64,000 bases of DNA from Leucobacter luti (lineage in GTDB: Bacteria; Actinomycetota; Actinomycetes; Actinomycetales; Microbacteriaceae): the NCBI RefSeq assembly GCF_004217175.1, contig NZ_SHKI01000003.1:310697-374696 (forward strand). Reading direction: 5' to 3'. The first letter of the stretch is position 1. Each line of letters begins with the position of its first letter. This document shows, in pieces, positions 49,681-57,847 of the stretch. The position numbers were made by a program, and so were the translations under genes. The notes beneath the pieces are model-generated. The model saw nothing but the letters and a program-made list of their open reading frames with translations, was not told the DNA's origin and ran no database searches.

Positions 49681-51155
49681 TGCTGGGGCTCCTCGGCGTC
49701 TCGTGCCTGGTCTGTATTCGGATACTGAAAGTGACGGGTGTGGGCGGGGTCGATCGCCGCGAACACGTCTTGCGCGTGCGCGACCTCCCCGCTCGCCAGC
49801 GCCTGGAGGGCGACATTGCCAATCGCTGAGGCCTCGGTAGGCCCCGCGAGTACTGGCAGCCGGGCGAGTTCGGCCGTGAGCCTGCAGAGCCGCGCGTTGC
49901 GTGAGCCGCCGCCGACGATGCGGATGCGGTCCACGCTGGCACCGCTGAGGCGCGCAAACGCGTCGACGCCCGCGGCGTAGGCCACCGCGAGGCTGTCGAT
50001 GATCGCATGCACCACGCTGGCGCGGGACTCGGCGAGCGGCCGCCCGGCAGCGGCACAGAGGCGTCGTACTCGGGCTTCCATGTCACCCGCGTGCAGGAGC
50101 TCGGGCGCGGACGTGTCGAATGTCCGCGCGTCAAACGGAGCAGATTCGACCTCCGCGAGCAGCGCGTCCCGCTCCTGCGTCCCGGCCCCCCACTCGCGCA
50201 GGCACTCCTGCAGCATCCACAGCCCGGTGAGGTTGCGCAGCAGCAGCGTCCCCGATGCGCCGCGCTCGTTCGTGAAACCGAGTGCGGCTGCCTCTGGGGT
50301 CGTCACCGGCTCGGGCAGAGCGCCGCCGACGAGCGACCAGGTGCCGCTCGAGATGAGCGCCTCGGTCGCCCCGCCCGCGACTGGCTCAGCGAACGCGAAA
50401 GCTGCGGCGGTGTCGTGCCCGGCCACGCGATACACAGGAACCTCGGTAGCCGCCCCGATTCGCTCGCGCAGTTCAGGGGCGAGCGCACCCACCAACGAGG
50501 CGACCGGCGCAACCGGTGGCAGGCGAAACCCGGCGAGCCCGTGCGCCGCGGCGAGCGGCGCGGAGAAGGCCCCGGCGTGCGCGGCGAAGAGCTGGCTGGT
50601 CGACGCGATGGTCGGGTCAGTGCCGACGACGCCGGTGAGCCAGAAGAGCCAGAGGTCTGGAATGAACAGGAGCTGCTCGCCGGAGAACGTGCGCTGGCCC
50701 GCCTCGTCCGCGAGGCGCAGCGCGGTGTTGATCGCCTGATCCGGCACGCCCGTCACCGCAAACGCCTCGGCCGAGCTGACGCCGCTGAGCCCGCGCGCGG
50801 CGATCGCGGGCGCGGGATCCGGGGCACCCCGGTAGCTGCGCCCGGGCAACTCGATCTCCCCGTCCGGCGCGCGCAGCACCCAGTCGACGCCCCAGGAATC
50901 GACCCCGATGCCGGCGAGCTGCTCGCCGCGTGCGGCACAGCGCGCCACGGCGCGTGCGAGACCCGTGAGCGTCTCAGCGAACAGCCGTTCAAGGTCCCAC
51001 GCGTCCCCGCGGTGCGTGTCAACGACCTCGTTCGTGAAGCGGTGTACCTCCTCGAACTCCCACGCGGCGCCGCGCCGGGCGCCGAGCACCACCCGACCGC
51101 TCGACGCGCCAAGATCCACCGCGGCGTATGCGCGTGGGGCAGTGGGAGCGGCCAT
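49677..51155 (-). CDS. RhaB-like FGGY kinase (second copy)
   Basis: A 492-residue kinase resembling rhamnulokinase: YAAVDLGASSGRVVLGARR, GIGVDSWGVDWVL, LLFIPDLWLFWLTG, VAGHDTAAAFAFAEP, LISSGTWSLVGG and RIRIVGGGSRNARLCRLTAEL. It differs clearly from RhaB at 37892, so it is not a recent duplicate. It may act on L-rhamnulose, L-fuculose or an L-pentulose at C1. AGGAAGTG precedes the ATG. First gene of an eight-gene minus-strand operon reading kinase, aldolase, SDR, ATPase, permease, receptor, ManA-like, FGGY. Confidence 0.86.
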   Translation of the reverse strand: MAAPTAPRAYAAVDLGASSGRVVLGARRGAAWEFEEVHRFTNEVVDTHRGDAWDLERLFAETLTGLARAVARCAARGEQLAGIGVDSWGVDWVLRAPDGEIELPGRSYRGAPDPAPAIAARGLSGVSSAEAFAVTGVPDQAINTALRLADEAGQRTFSGEQLLFIPDLWLFWLTGVVGTDPTIASTSQLFAAHAGAFSAPLAAAHGLAGFRLPPVAPVASLVGALAPELRERIGAATEVPVYRVAGHDTAAAFAFAEPVAGGATEALISSGTWSLVGGALPEPVTTPEAAALGFTNERGASGTLLLRNLTGLWMLQECLREWGAGTQERDALLAEVESAPFDARTFDTSAPELLHAGDMEARVRRLCAAAGRPLAESRASVVHAIIDSLAVAYAAGVDAFARLSGASVDRIRIVGGGSRNARLCRLTAELARLPVLAGPTEASAIGNVALQALASGEVAHAQDVFAAIDPAHTRHFQYPNTDQARDAEEPQQ

Positions 51156-51193
51156 CGTGTTTCACTTCCTCGTGAGAGTCATTGCGGTTCGAT

Positions 51194-51245
51194 CACATGT
51201 TATATCGTGTTCATACTCACACAAAATATATACGAAACATTCGTG
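51194..51245. promoter_or_regulatory. AT-rich divergent promoter with ACGAA-ACA-TTCGT dyad
   Basis: The spacer between the kinase operon and its DeoR regulator has one of the few AT-rich stretches in the window, with the dyad ACGAA-ACA-TTCGT at 51232-51244. On the minus strand TTTTGT and TATAAC 16 bp apart form a possible promoter for the operon. The dyad is the natural candidate operator of the DeoR protein. Confidence 0.5.
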
Positions 51246-51314
51246 ATCCTAGAATGAAGTTCACGCGGAGGTGCTCCAGACCCGGAGCCCGGAGCCCGAG
51301 GGAGTGCGACGCAC

Positions 51315-52094
51315 ATGGCTGTAAACGGAACGCTTGACACCGAACAGCGGCGCGAGGCGATGTCAGCCGCGCTCGGCAGGGATGGCACGCTCCTCGTGAA
51401 CGCCGCGGCCACCGAGTGGGGCGTGCACCCGATGACGATCAGGCGGGACTTCGAACACCTGGTAAACCGGGGCATCGCGCGTCGTGTGCGCGGGGGCATC
51501 ATTGCACTCACCGGCGACAGCTTCATGCACCGACGCCATCTGAACGCCACGGCAAAGGATGCCATCGCGCACAAGCTCGTCGGCCTGGTCGAGCCCGGCT
51601 CCGTGATCGCCCTTGACTCGTCCACGACCATCAGCGTGTTCGCCGAGCGCCTGGCGGCGGCTCCCGGGGCAGCGGAGGGGCAGGACCTCACCGTCATCAC
51701 GAACGGGCTCCCAGCCTTTCAATCGCTCCGCACCAGAGCGCACGCAAGCGTGTTTCTCACCGGGGGCGAGCAGGAGCCGCAGAACGATTCGCTCGTCGGC
51801 CCGCTGGCCGAGGCCGCGCTTTCGCACTTCATGATCGGCACCGCGTTTGTCTCGACCCTGAGCCTCGATCAGCAGCTCGGTGCAAGCGAAAACACGCTCG
51901 CGCAGGTCTCGTTCAAGCGCACGCTCGCCGGTGCCGCGAATCGCCTGGTCCTCGCACTCGACTCGACCAAGCTCGAGACCCAGGCCCGCTTCCGCTCGCT
52001 CGAGCTTGGCGACATCGACGTGCTCGTTACCGAGCTGCACCCGGCCGACCCCCGCCTCGACGTCTACCGGGACCTCATCACCGAGATCTACTAG
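51315..52094 (+). CDS. DeoR/GlpR-family regulator of the second sugar operon
   Basis: A 259-residue DeoR regulator. HTH region LLVNAAATEWGVHPMTIRRDFEHLVNRGIARRVRGGI at about 24-60; the sugar-phosphate sensor domain (isomerase-like fold) follows with PGSVIALDSSTTISVFAERL, LTVITNGLPAFQSL and ALDSTKLETQARFRSL. Divergent from the eight-gene operon, which it probably represses until a phosphorylated intermediate binds. Ribosome site GGGAG at a rather long distance. Confidence 0.9.
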   Translation: MAVNGTLDTEQRREAMSAALGRDGTLLVNAAATEWGVHPMTIRRDFEHLVNRGIARRVRGGIIALTGDSFMHRRHLNATAKDAIAHKLVGLVEPGSVIALDSSTTISVFAERLAAAPGAAEGQDLTVITNGLPAFQSLRTRAHASVFLTGGEQEPQNDSLVGPLAEAALSHFMIGTAFVSTLSLDQQLGASENTLAQVSFKRTLAGAANRLVLALDSTKLETQARFRSLELGDIDVLVTELHPADPRLDVYRDLITEIY

Positions 52095-52115
52095 CCGCGG
52101 GGCGGGGCACTCCGG

Positions 52116-52883
52116 CTAGATGGCGGTGTACCCGCCGTCGATCACAAGATCCTGCCCCGTCAGGTACGAAGACGCGTCGGACGCCAGGAACGTCACGAGG
52201 CCGTGCAGATCGCCCGGCTGCCCCATGCGGCCCACCGGGATCCGCGACACCCACTCGCGAGCGAGCTCGGGGTTCTGCTCCGTGAACTGCGCGGTCATAT
52301 CCGAGAGGAAGTAGCCGGGCGAGATCGAATTGACCCGGATCCCGGCAGCCGCCCACTCAACCGCGAGCGACTTGCCGAGGTGCGCCACGGCGGCCTTGGA
52401 GGCGTTGTACGAGGCCTGGAACTGCGGCACGTTCACGATTGAGCCCGACATGGAGGCAACGAACACCGCGCTGCCCGGCAGCCCGGCAGCGAGCAGGCCG
52501 CGACCGAACGCCTGGGCCGCAAAGAACGTGCCGTCGAGGTTGACCGACATCACCCGGCGCCACTCGGCGGCCGAGACGTCGACAGAGTCATTCCACACGG
52601 TAATCCCCGCGGCGGTGAGGAGGATCTGCGGCGTGCCAATCTCCGCCGCGATCTGCGTGAACGCACTTGCCACAGCGTCCTGGTCAGTGACGTCGACGAC
52701 GAGCCCGATCGCCCGGACGCCGTACTCCGCCGTGATGCGCGCGGCAGAGTCTGCCACGTCAGGAAGAATGTCGAGGAGCGCGACCGCCGACCCCTGCGCC
52801 GCGAGCGCCTGGGCGAGCGAGTACCCAAGCCCACGAGCACCGCCCGTGACAACCGCCGGACCCGTGAGCGAAACTTCCGTCAT
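52116..52883 (-). CDS. short-chain dehydrogenase, sugar or polyol type
   Basis: A 255-residue classical SDR: PAVVTGGARGLGYSLAQAL (TGGxxGxG), DILPDVAD, LTAAGITVWN, catalytic S in ASMSGSI, YNASKAA, and SPGYFLSDMT. The late GDLHGLVTFLASDASSYLTGQDLVIDGG is typical of sugar-alcohol and aldose dehydrogenases. Strong AAAGGAGA before ATG. Single-gene unit convergent with the DeoR gene and 160 bp from the next DeoR gene. It could belong to either sugar system. Confidence 0.85.
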   Translation of the reverse strand: MTEVSLTGPAVVTGGARGLGYSLAQALAAQGSAVALLDILPDVADSAARITAEYGVRAIGLVVDVTDQDAVASAFTQIAAEIGTPQILLTAAGITVWNDSVDVSAAEWRRVMSVNLDGTFFAAQAFGRGLLAAGLPGSAVFVASMSGSIVNVPQFQASYNASKAAVAHLGKSLAVEWAAAGIRVNSISPGYFLSDMTAQFTEQNPELAREWVSRIPVGRMGQPGDLHGLVTFLASDASSYLTGQDLVIDGGYTAI

Positions 52884-53043
52884 GCGTATCTCCTTTGATG
52901 TGTGAAGCTGTTCGAATTATCGCTTTAGAACACTACATCACACGCGTGCGTCACGTCGCTGGGAGCGTCGCAGCGCGCCACGGACTGACGCGCGACGCCC
53001 CGCGCGCGGGAACCTCACGCTCGGGGATCGAGTGATCGGGGGC

Positions 53044-53820
53044 CTAGTGTTCAGGGATCGCAACGCGCTCAACGGTCACGCCGAGCGCGCGCCACTTCTC
53101 GACCTCGGCGGCCGAGAACGCCTCGTCCGTGATGAGGCGCTCAACGTCCCCGGGCGGCACCACTCCGTGCTGCCCAAAACCGGCGGCCTTCGACGAGTCG
53201 AACAGCCCCACCACCCGATCGGACACCGAAGCGACCATGCGCTTGGTTTCGGCCTCCGAGAACGCACGCTCGAGCAGCCCCTGCTCGGCCGACAGCGCGG
53301 AGACCCCGAGGAACGCGATATCGATCCGCCCGAACCCCTGCAGGAGCTCGACCGGGAACCCCACCGTCGACGACGAGGTGCGGCGCACCGTGCCGCCCAG
53401 GAGCACGAGTTCGATCGAGCTGTGCTCGGCAAGCTGTGTTGCAACACGCAACGAGTTGGTCACCACGGTGATGTCATCCCGTTCGGCCAGCTCGAGCGCG
53501 AGGTAGTACCCCGTGGAGGACGAATCGAGGGCGATCACCGCGTCCGGGCTCACAAGTTCTGCGGCACGCTTCGCGACAGCGCGCTTCGCCGCCACCCGGT
53601 GCCCGAGGCGCACCGAGAGCGCACCCTCTTCGCCGGCGCGCAGCCGCGCGCCCCCGCGGATGCGCTCAACAAGGGAGCTGCGCGCGAGCCGGTCGAGATC
53701 TTTTCTGATCGTCACTTCAGACACCCCGAGACGCGCCGAGAGGACACCGACCGCCACTCTCTCCTGCCCCTCGAGCAGGGCGAGGATCCGTTCGTCCCGG
53801 GGTTCTGCTGCGCGCGCCAT
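53044..53820 (-). CDS. DeoR/GlpR-family regulator of rhaEW-lldD
   Basis: A 258-residue DeoR protein. HTH at 8-55: ERILALLEGQERVAVGVLSARLGVSEVTIRKDLDRLARSSLVERIRGGARL; sensor domain with SPDAVIALDSSSTGYYLALEL, ITVVTNSLRVATQL, LVLLGGTVRRTSSSTVG and GLFDSSKAAGFG. The start ATG 53820 is preferred over GTG 53850, which lies in the regulatory spacer. Divergent from the aldolase/dehydrogenase gene, with a TTTCG repeat array between them. Confidence 0.9.
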   Translation of the reverse strand: MARAAEPRDERILALLEGQERVAVGVLSARLGVSEVTIRKDLDRLARSSLVERIRGGARLRAGEEGALSVRLGHRVAAKRAVAKRAAELVSPDAVIALDSSSTGYYLALELAERDDITVVTNSLRVATQLAEHSSIELVLLGGTVRRTSSSTVGFPVELLQGFGRIDIAFLGVSALSAEQGLLERAFSEAETKRMVASVSDRVVGLFDSSKAAGFGQHGVVPPGDVERLITDEAFSAAEVEKWRALGVTVERVAIPEH

Positions 53821-53855
53821 AGTCCCCGACTCTAGCGGGAGAAGCGACACAGCGG

Positions 53856-53908
53856 TTTCGAGATTTCGAGATTCGATTTCGAACGAAAGCTATTTTGCTT
53901 GTTTTCGT
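53856..53908. promoter_or_regulatory. TTTCG repeat array, probable DeoR operator
   Basis: TTTCGAGA occurs twice in tandem (53856-53871), followed by TTCGA, then the inverted pair TTTCG-AA-CGAAA (53877-53888) and a further TTTTCG at 53902. Clustered short repeats of one half-site are typical of DeoR/GlpR operators. It lies 36 bp from the DeoR start and about 50 bp from rhaEW. Confidence 0.6.
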
Positions 53909-53960
53909 AACCCTTAGGACATAGGGTAATCGTGAGATTCCGCCCACCGAAAGGCTCCGC

Positions 53961-56006
53961 ATGTCTGCATCAGACCCCGTCACCGTCGACGACCTCATCT
54001 CCCGCTCAAACCGATTGGGTGCGGACAAGAAGAACACGAACTACGCGGGGGGCAACACCTCGGCGAAGGGCCCGGCCACCGACCCCGTCACGGGCGAGAC
54101 GGTTGAGCTCATGTGGGTGAAGGGCTCCGGGGGCGACCTCGGCACGCTCACCCCCGCCGGGCTCTCGGCCCTGCGCATCGACCGCCTGCGCGCCCTCACC
54201 GCCGTCTACCCCGGCATCGAGCGCGAGGACGAGATGGTCGCCGCCCTCGACTACTGCCTCCACGGCAAGGGCGGGGCGACCCCGTCGATCGACACCGCCA
54301 TGCACGGACTCGTCGACGCGGCACACGTTGACCACCTGCACCCGGACTCCGGCATCGCGATCGCCACCTCGGCCGACGGCGAGGCCCTCACCGAAACGAT
54401 CTTCGGTGGCGCGGTCGTCTGGGTGCCCTGGCGCCGCCCCGGCTTCCAGCTCGGGCTCGACATCGCGGCGATCAAGGCAGAGCACCCCGAGGCGGTCGGG
54501 TGCATCCTCGGCGGGCACGGCATCACCGCGTGGGGCGACACGAGCGAGGAGTGCGAGCGCAACTCGCTCTGGATCATCGACACGGCCGCCGCATACATCG
54601 CCGAGCATGGTCGCCCACAGCCCTTCGGCGCGACCGTCGCCGGCTTCGAGGCGCTGCCCGAGGCGGACCGGCACGCGCGCGCCGCACAGCTCGCACCCGT
54701 GATCCGGGGCATCGCCTCCCACGACAAGCCGATGGTGGGGCACTACACCGACGGCGCCGAGGTGCTCGACTTCCTCGCGAGCGAGAAGCTCGCGCCGCTC
54801 GCTGAACTCGGCACGAGCTGCCCCGACCACTTCCTGCGCACCAAGGTCAAGCCCATGGTGCTCGACCTCCCCACCACCGCGACGCTCGACGAGCAGATCG
54901 CCCGCCTGGGCGAGCTGCACGAGGCGTACCGCGCCGACTACCGTGCGTACTACGAGGCGCACGCCGACGACGCGTCCCCCGCAATGCGCGGCGCCGACCC
55001 CCTGATCGTGCTCGTGCCCGGCGTCGGCATGTTCAGCTTCGGCGCAAACAAGCAGACGGCGCGCGTGGCCGGCGAGTTCTACGTCAACGCCATCAACGTG
55101 ATGCGCGGCGCCGAGTCGCTCTCGCGCTACGCGCCGATCAGCGACGCAGAGAAGTTCCGCATCGAGTACTGGGCACTCGAGGAGGCGAAGCTCCAGCGAC
55201 TCCCCAAGCCCAAGTCACACCAGGGCCGGATCGCGTTCGTCACGGGCGCCGCGTCGGGCATCGGTAAGGCGATCGCCACGCGGCTCGCCGCGGAGGGCGC
55301 CTGCGTCGTAGTCGCCGATCTCGATCTTGAGAAGGCACAGGCCGCGGCAGCTGAGCTCGGCAACACCGACGTCGCGATCGGGGTCGCGGCAAACGTCGCC
55401 GACGCGGCGGCCGTGCAGGCGGCGGTCGACGCGGCCGTGCTCGCGTTCGGCGGCATCGACCTCGTCGTCAACAACGCCGGGCTCTCGCTCTCGAAGTCGC
55501 TGCTCGACACCACCGAGCAGGACTGGAACCTGCAGCACGACGTCATGGCGAAGGGTTCCTTCCTCGTTGCGCAGGCCGCAGCACGCGCAATGATCGCGCA
55601 GGGCATGGGCGGCGACGTGATCTACATCTCGTCAAAGAACAGCGTCTTCGCTGGCCCCAACAACATCGCGTACTCGGCCACCAAGGCCGATCAGGCGCAC
55701 CAGGTGCGGCTGCTCGCCGTCGAGCTCGGCGAGCACGGGATCCGCGTCAACGGCATCAACCCCGACGGCGTCGTCCGCGGCTCCGGCATCTTCGCCTCGG
55801 GGTGGGGTGCCAACCGCGCGGCCACCTACGGCGTCGACGAGGAGGACCTCGGCCAGTTCTACGCAAACCGCACGATCCTCAAGCGCGAGGTCGTGCCGGA
55901 AAACGTGGCAGACGCCGTCTACGTACTCACCGGCCCCGAGCTGACCCGCACCACGGGCCTGCACATCCCCGTCGACTCCGGCGTCGCCGCCGCGTTCCTG
56001 CGCTAA
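53961..56006 (+). CDS. rhaEW: bifunctional rhamnulose-1-phosphate aldolase/L-lactaldehyde dehydrogenase
   Basis: A 681-residue two-domain protein. Residues 1-410 form a class II aldolase ([24 protein letters not shown], zinc ligands in [12 protein letters not shown] and [10 protein letters not shown]) that splits rhamnulose-1-phosphate into DHAP and L-lactaldehyde. Residues 421-681 form an SDR ([20 protein letters not shown]571-x3-K575 in YSATK, PDGVV) that oxidises lactaldehyde to L-lactate. The architecture matches RhaEW/YuxG. It supplies the step missing from the rha operon. The gene has its own DeoR regulator. Confidence 0.95.
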   Translation: MSASDPVTVDDLISRSNRLGADKKNTNYAGGNTSAKGPATDPVTGETVELMWVKGSGGDLGTLTPAGLSALRIDRLRALTAVYPGIEREDEMVAALDYCLHGKGGATPSIDTAMHGLVDAAHVDHLHPDSGIAIATSADGEALTETIFGGAVVWVPWRRPGFQLGLDIAAIKAEHPEAVGCILGGHGITAWGDTSEECERNSLWIIDTAAAYIAEHGRPQPFGATVAGFEALPEADRHARAAQLAPVIRGIASHDKPMVGHYTDGAEVLDFLASEKLAPLAELGTSCPDHFLRTKVKPMVLDLPTTATLDEQIARLGELHEAYRADYRAYYEAHADDASPAMRGADPLIVLVPGVGMFSFGANKQTARVAGEFYVNAINVMRGAESLSRYAPISDAEKFRIEYWALEEAKLQRLPKPKSHQGRIAFVTGAASGIGKAIATRLAAEGACVVVADLDLEKAQAAAAELGNTDVAIGVAANVADAAAVQAAVDAAVLAFGGIDLVVNNAGLSLSKSLLDTTEQDWNLQHDVMAKGSFLVAQAAARAMIAQGMGGDVIYISSKNSVFAGPNNIAYSATKADQAHQVRLLAVELGEHGIRVNGINPDGVVRGSGIFASGWGANRAATYGVDEEDLGQFYANRTILKREVVPENVADAVYVLTGPELTRTTGLHIPVDSGVAAAFLR

Positions 56007-56022
56007 CAGGAACCGCTGGGCG

Positions 56023-56039
56023 GGGCGCCGAGCGCCCCA
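56023..56039. other. intercistronic stem after rhaEW
   Basis: GGGGCGC-CGA-GCGCCCC, a perfect 7-bp stem 16 bp after the rhaEW stop and 83 bp before the oxidase gene. It resembles the GGGCGC stems after rhaB. There is no U-tract; it may modulate read-through. Confidence 0.45.
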
Positions 56040-56122
56040 TCGCGCAGACCGCGTCCCGCCCACTCACCCGCTCTCCGCTGCCCGGCCGACCCGGGCGGCA
56101 CCCCACCAACTCAGGAGATCCA

Positions 56123-57352
56123 ATGGTCAAGCGCCAGGTTCCCAAACCCACCGAGCTGTTCGAGCTCATGCAGTTCAAACGGCCAGACTTCAACGGGAAG
56201 CGCCGCCGACTCGAGGGCGCGCTCACCATAGCTGATCTGCGCACGATCGCGAAGCGCCGCACCCCGAAGGCCGCCTTCGACTACACCGACGGCGCCGCGG
56301 AGGGCGAGCTGTCGCTCGCGCGCGCACGCCAGGCGTTCGAGGACGTCGAGTTCCACCCGGGGATCCTGCGCCCCGCGCCGGAGGTCGACACGAGCGTCGA
56401 GATCCTCGGCGGGCCGAGCGCGCTCCCGTTCGGGATCGCTCCCACCGGCTTCACCCGGCTCATGCAGACCGAGGGCGAGATCGCCGGGGCGGGCGCCGCG
56501 GCCGCGGCCGGGATCCCGTTCACCCTCTCAACGCTCGGCACCACGTCGATCGAGGACGTGCGCGACACGAACCCGACCGGGCGCAACTGGTTCCAGCTCT
56601 ACGTGATGCGCGACCGCGAGATTTCATACGAGCTCACGCGCCGCGCCGCCGCCGCCGGCTTCGACACACTCCACTTCACCGTCGACACCCCCGTTGCCGG
56701 CGCGCGCCTGCGCGACAAGCGCAACGGCTTCTCCATCCCGCCCCAGCTCACGCTCGGCACCATCGTCAACGCGATCCCCCGTCCCTGGTGGTGGGTCGAC
56801 TTCCTCACCACCCCGAAGCTCGAGTTCGCCTCGCTGTCCTCCACGGGCGGCACCGTTGGCGAGATGCTCGACGCAGCGATGGACCCCACGATCAGCTACG
56901 ACGATCTGGCGATCATTCGCGAGCTGTGGCCCGGCAAGATCGTGATCAAGGGGGTGCAGAACGTCGAGGATGCACTGCGCCTGCGCGACGCTGGCGTCGA
57001 CGGCATCGTGCTCTCGAACCACGGCGGGCGCCAGCTCGACCGCGCACCGGTGCCGTTCCACCTGCTGCCGCAGGTGCGGAAGGCCGCCGGCGACGACTTC
57101 ACCGTGATGATCGACACCGGGATCATGAACGGCGCCGACATCGTCGCCTCCGTCGCCCTCGGCGCCGACTTCACCCTCATCGGCCGCGCGTACCTCTACG
57201 GCCTCATGGCTGGCGGCCGCGCGGGCGTCGACCGGACGATCGCGATCCTGCGTTCCGAGATCGAGCGCACTATGCGGCTCCTCGGCGTCGCGTCGCTCGC
57301 GGAGCTCGAGCCGGGGCACGTGACCCAGCTGCGGCGGCTCGGCCCGCTGTAG
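56123..57352 (+). CDS. lldD: FMN-dependent alpha-hydroxy-acid oxidase/dehydrogenase (LldD-like)
   Basis: A 409-residue TIM-barrel flavoprotein. [52 protein letters not shown], the catalytic block [11 protein letters not shown] (H300, R303) and [30 protein letters not shown] bind FMN and substrate. Start ATG 56123 with CAGGAGAT upstream; the longer frame overlaps rhaEW. Downstream of RhaEW it would oxidise the L-lactate made from rhamnose to pyruvate, completing the route. Confidence 0.92.
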   Translation: MVKRQVPKPTELFELMQFKRPDFNGKRRRLEGALTIADLRTIAKRRTPKAAFDYTDGAAEGELSLARARQAFEDVEFHPGILRPAPEVDTSVEILGGPSALPFGIAPTGFTRLMQTEGEIAGAGAAAAAGIPFTLSTLGTTSIEDVRDTNPTGRNWFQLYVMRDREISYELTRRAAAAGFDTLHFTVDTPVAGARLRDKRNGFSIPPQLTLGTIVNAIPRPWWWVDFLTTPKLEFASLSSTGGTVGEMLDAAMDPTISYDDLAIIRELWPGKIVIKGVQNVEDALRLRDAGVDGIVLSNHGGRQLDRAPVPFHLLPQVRKAAGDDFTVMIDTGIMNGADIVASVALGADFTLIGRAYLYGLMAGGRAGVDRTIAILRSEIERTMRLLGVASLAELEPGHVTQLRRLGPL

Positions 57353-57423
57353 GGGCGGGGTTGGGCGCCGGGAGCCGGGCCTGCGCCGGGCCCGCGCCGG
57401 GCTTGCGCTGGGCACCGAGCCCT

Positions 57424-57512
57424 CCCACGAGTGGAGGATCCACGCACGAGCGTGCGGCTCGACTGCCGATGCGAAGCCGCACACTCGCGACGAAGCCGCA
57501 CGCTCGTCGGGT
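57424..57512 (+). repeat. 90-bp stem-forming repeat, copy F
   Basis: CCACGAGTGGAGGATCC, sense arm GCACGAGCGTGCGGC, spacer TCGACTGCCGAT, antisense arms GCGAAGCCGCACACTCGCGA and GAAGCCGCACGCTCGTCGGG. It begins 72 bp after the lldD stop, in the same orientation as lldD. The spacer differs from copies B-E while the arms are conserved. Confidence 0.8.
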
Positions 57513-57609
57513 GGGTGGGGCGCACGGGCGCAGGGGCGCACGGACCCGGGCGGGCGGTACGGCCCGAACACTCCGCCCGGAGCCGGGTCAGCGCCGGGCA
57601 CCGAACCCA

Positions 57610-57697
57610 CCCACGAGTGGAGGACCCGCGCGCGAGCGTGCGGCTCCACTACCGACGCGAAGCCGCACACTCGCGACGAAGCCGCACGCTCGTCGGG
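57610..57697 (+). repeat. 90-bp stem-forming repeat, copy G
   Basis: CCACGAGTGGAGGACCC, sense arm GCGCGAGCGTGCGGC, spacer TCCACTACCGAC, antisense arms GCGAAGCCGCACACTCGCGA and GAAGCCGCACGCTCGTCGGG. Very similar to copy F, 186 bp downstream and in the same orientation. It runs straight into the GGGT microsatellite. Confidence 0.8.
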
Positions 57698-57792
57698 TGG
57701 GTGGGTGGGTGGGTGGGTGGGGCGCACGGGCCCACGGGCCCACGGGCACGCGGACCCACGGACCCACGGACCCACGGACCCACGGACCCACG
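57694..57792. repeat. GGGT microsatellite and GACCCACG tandem array
   Basis: Six to seven consecutive GGGT/GGTG units at about 57694-57721 satisfy the four-run rule for an intramolecular G-quadruplex on the plus strand. After GCCCACGG units comes a direct array of five GACCCACG copies (57753-57792). Both are likely to vary by slippage. Confidence 0.65.
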
Positions 57793-57847
57793 GGCACGCT
57801 GCGCAGCCGCCCCGTAGCGCAGCCGCCCCGCCCCGCAGCCCCGCGCG

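Larger units (their letters stand above)
57353..57847. other. 495-bp convergent gap holding repeat copies F and G
   Basis: Lies between lldD (plus) and the GNAT gene (minus). It has GCGCCGGGC iterations at 57365-57420, the 90-bp repeat twice, a GGGT run at about 57694-57721, and an 8-bp GACCCACG tandem array at 57753-57792. Upstream flanks of copies F and G also share a short GCGCCGGGCACCGA block. No gene is supported. Confidence 0.7.

Noticed and set aside
37892..51155. Second RhaB-like kinase as a recent duplicate of rhaB
   Set aside because: The two proteins differ over most of their length and share only family motifs, so recent duplication is not supported.
53821..53850. GTG 53850 as the start of the DeoR gene
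   Set aside because: It would add ten residues coded by the regulatory spacer; ATG 53820 matches the family start better.
9272..57697. Repeated 90-bp elements as CRISPR arrays
   Set aside because: Only one or two copies per locus, with no regular unique spacers and no cas genes; the parts are internal inverted arms rather than repeat-spacer units.
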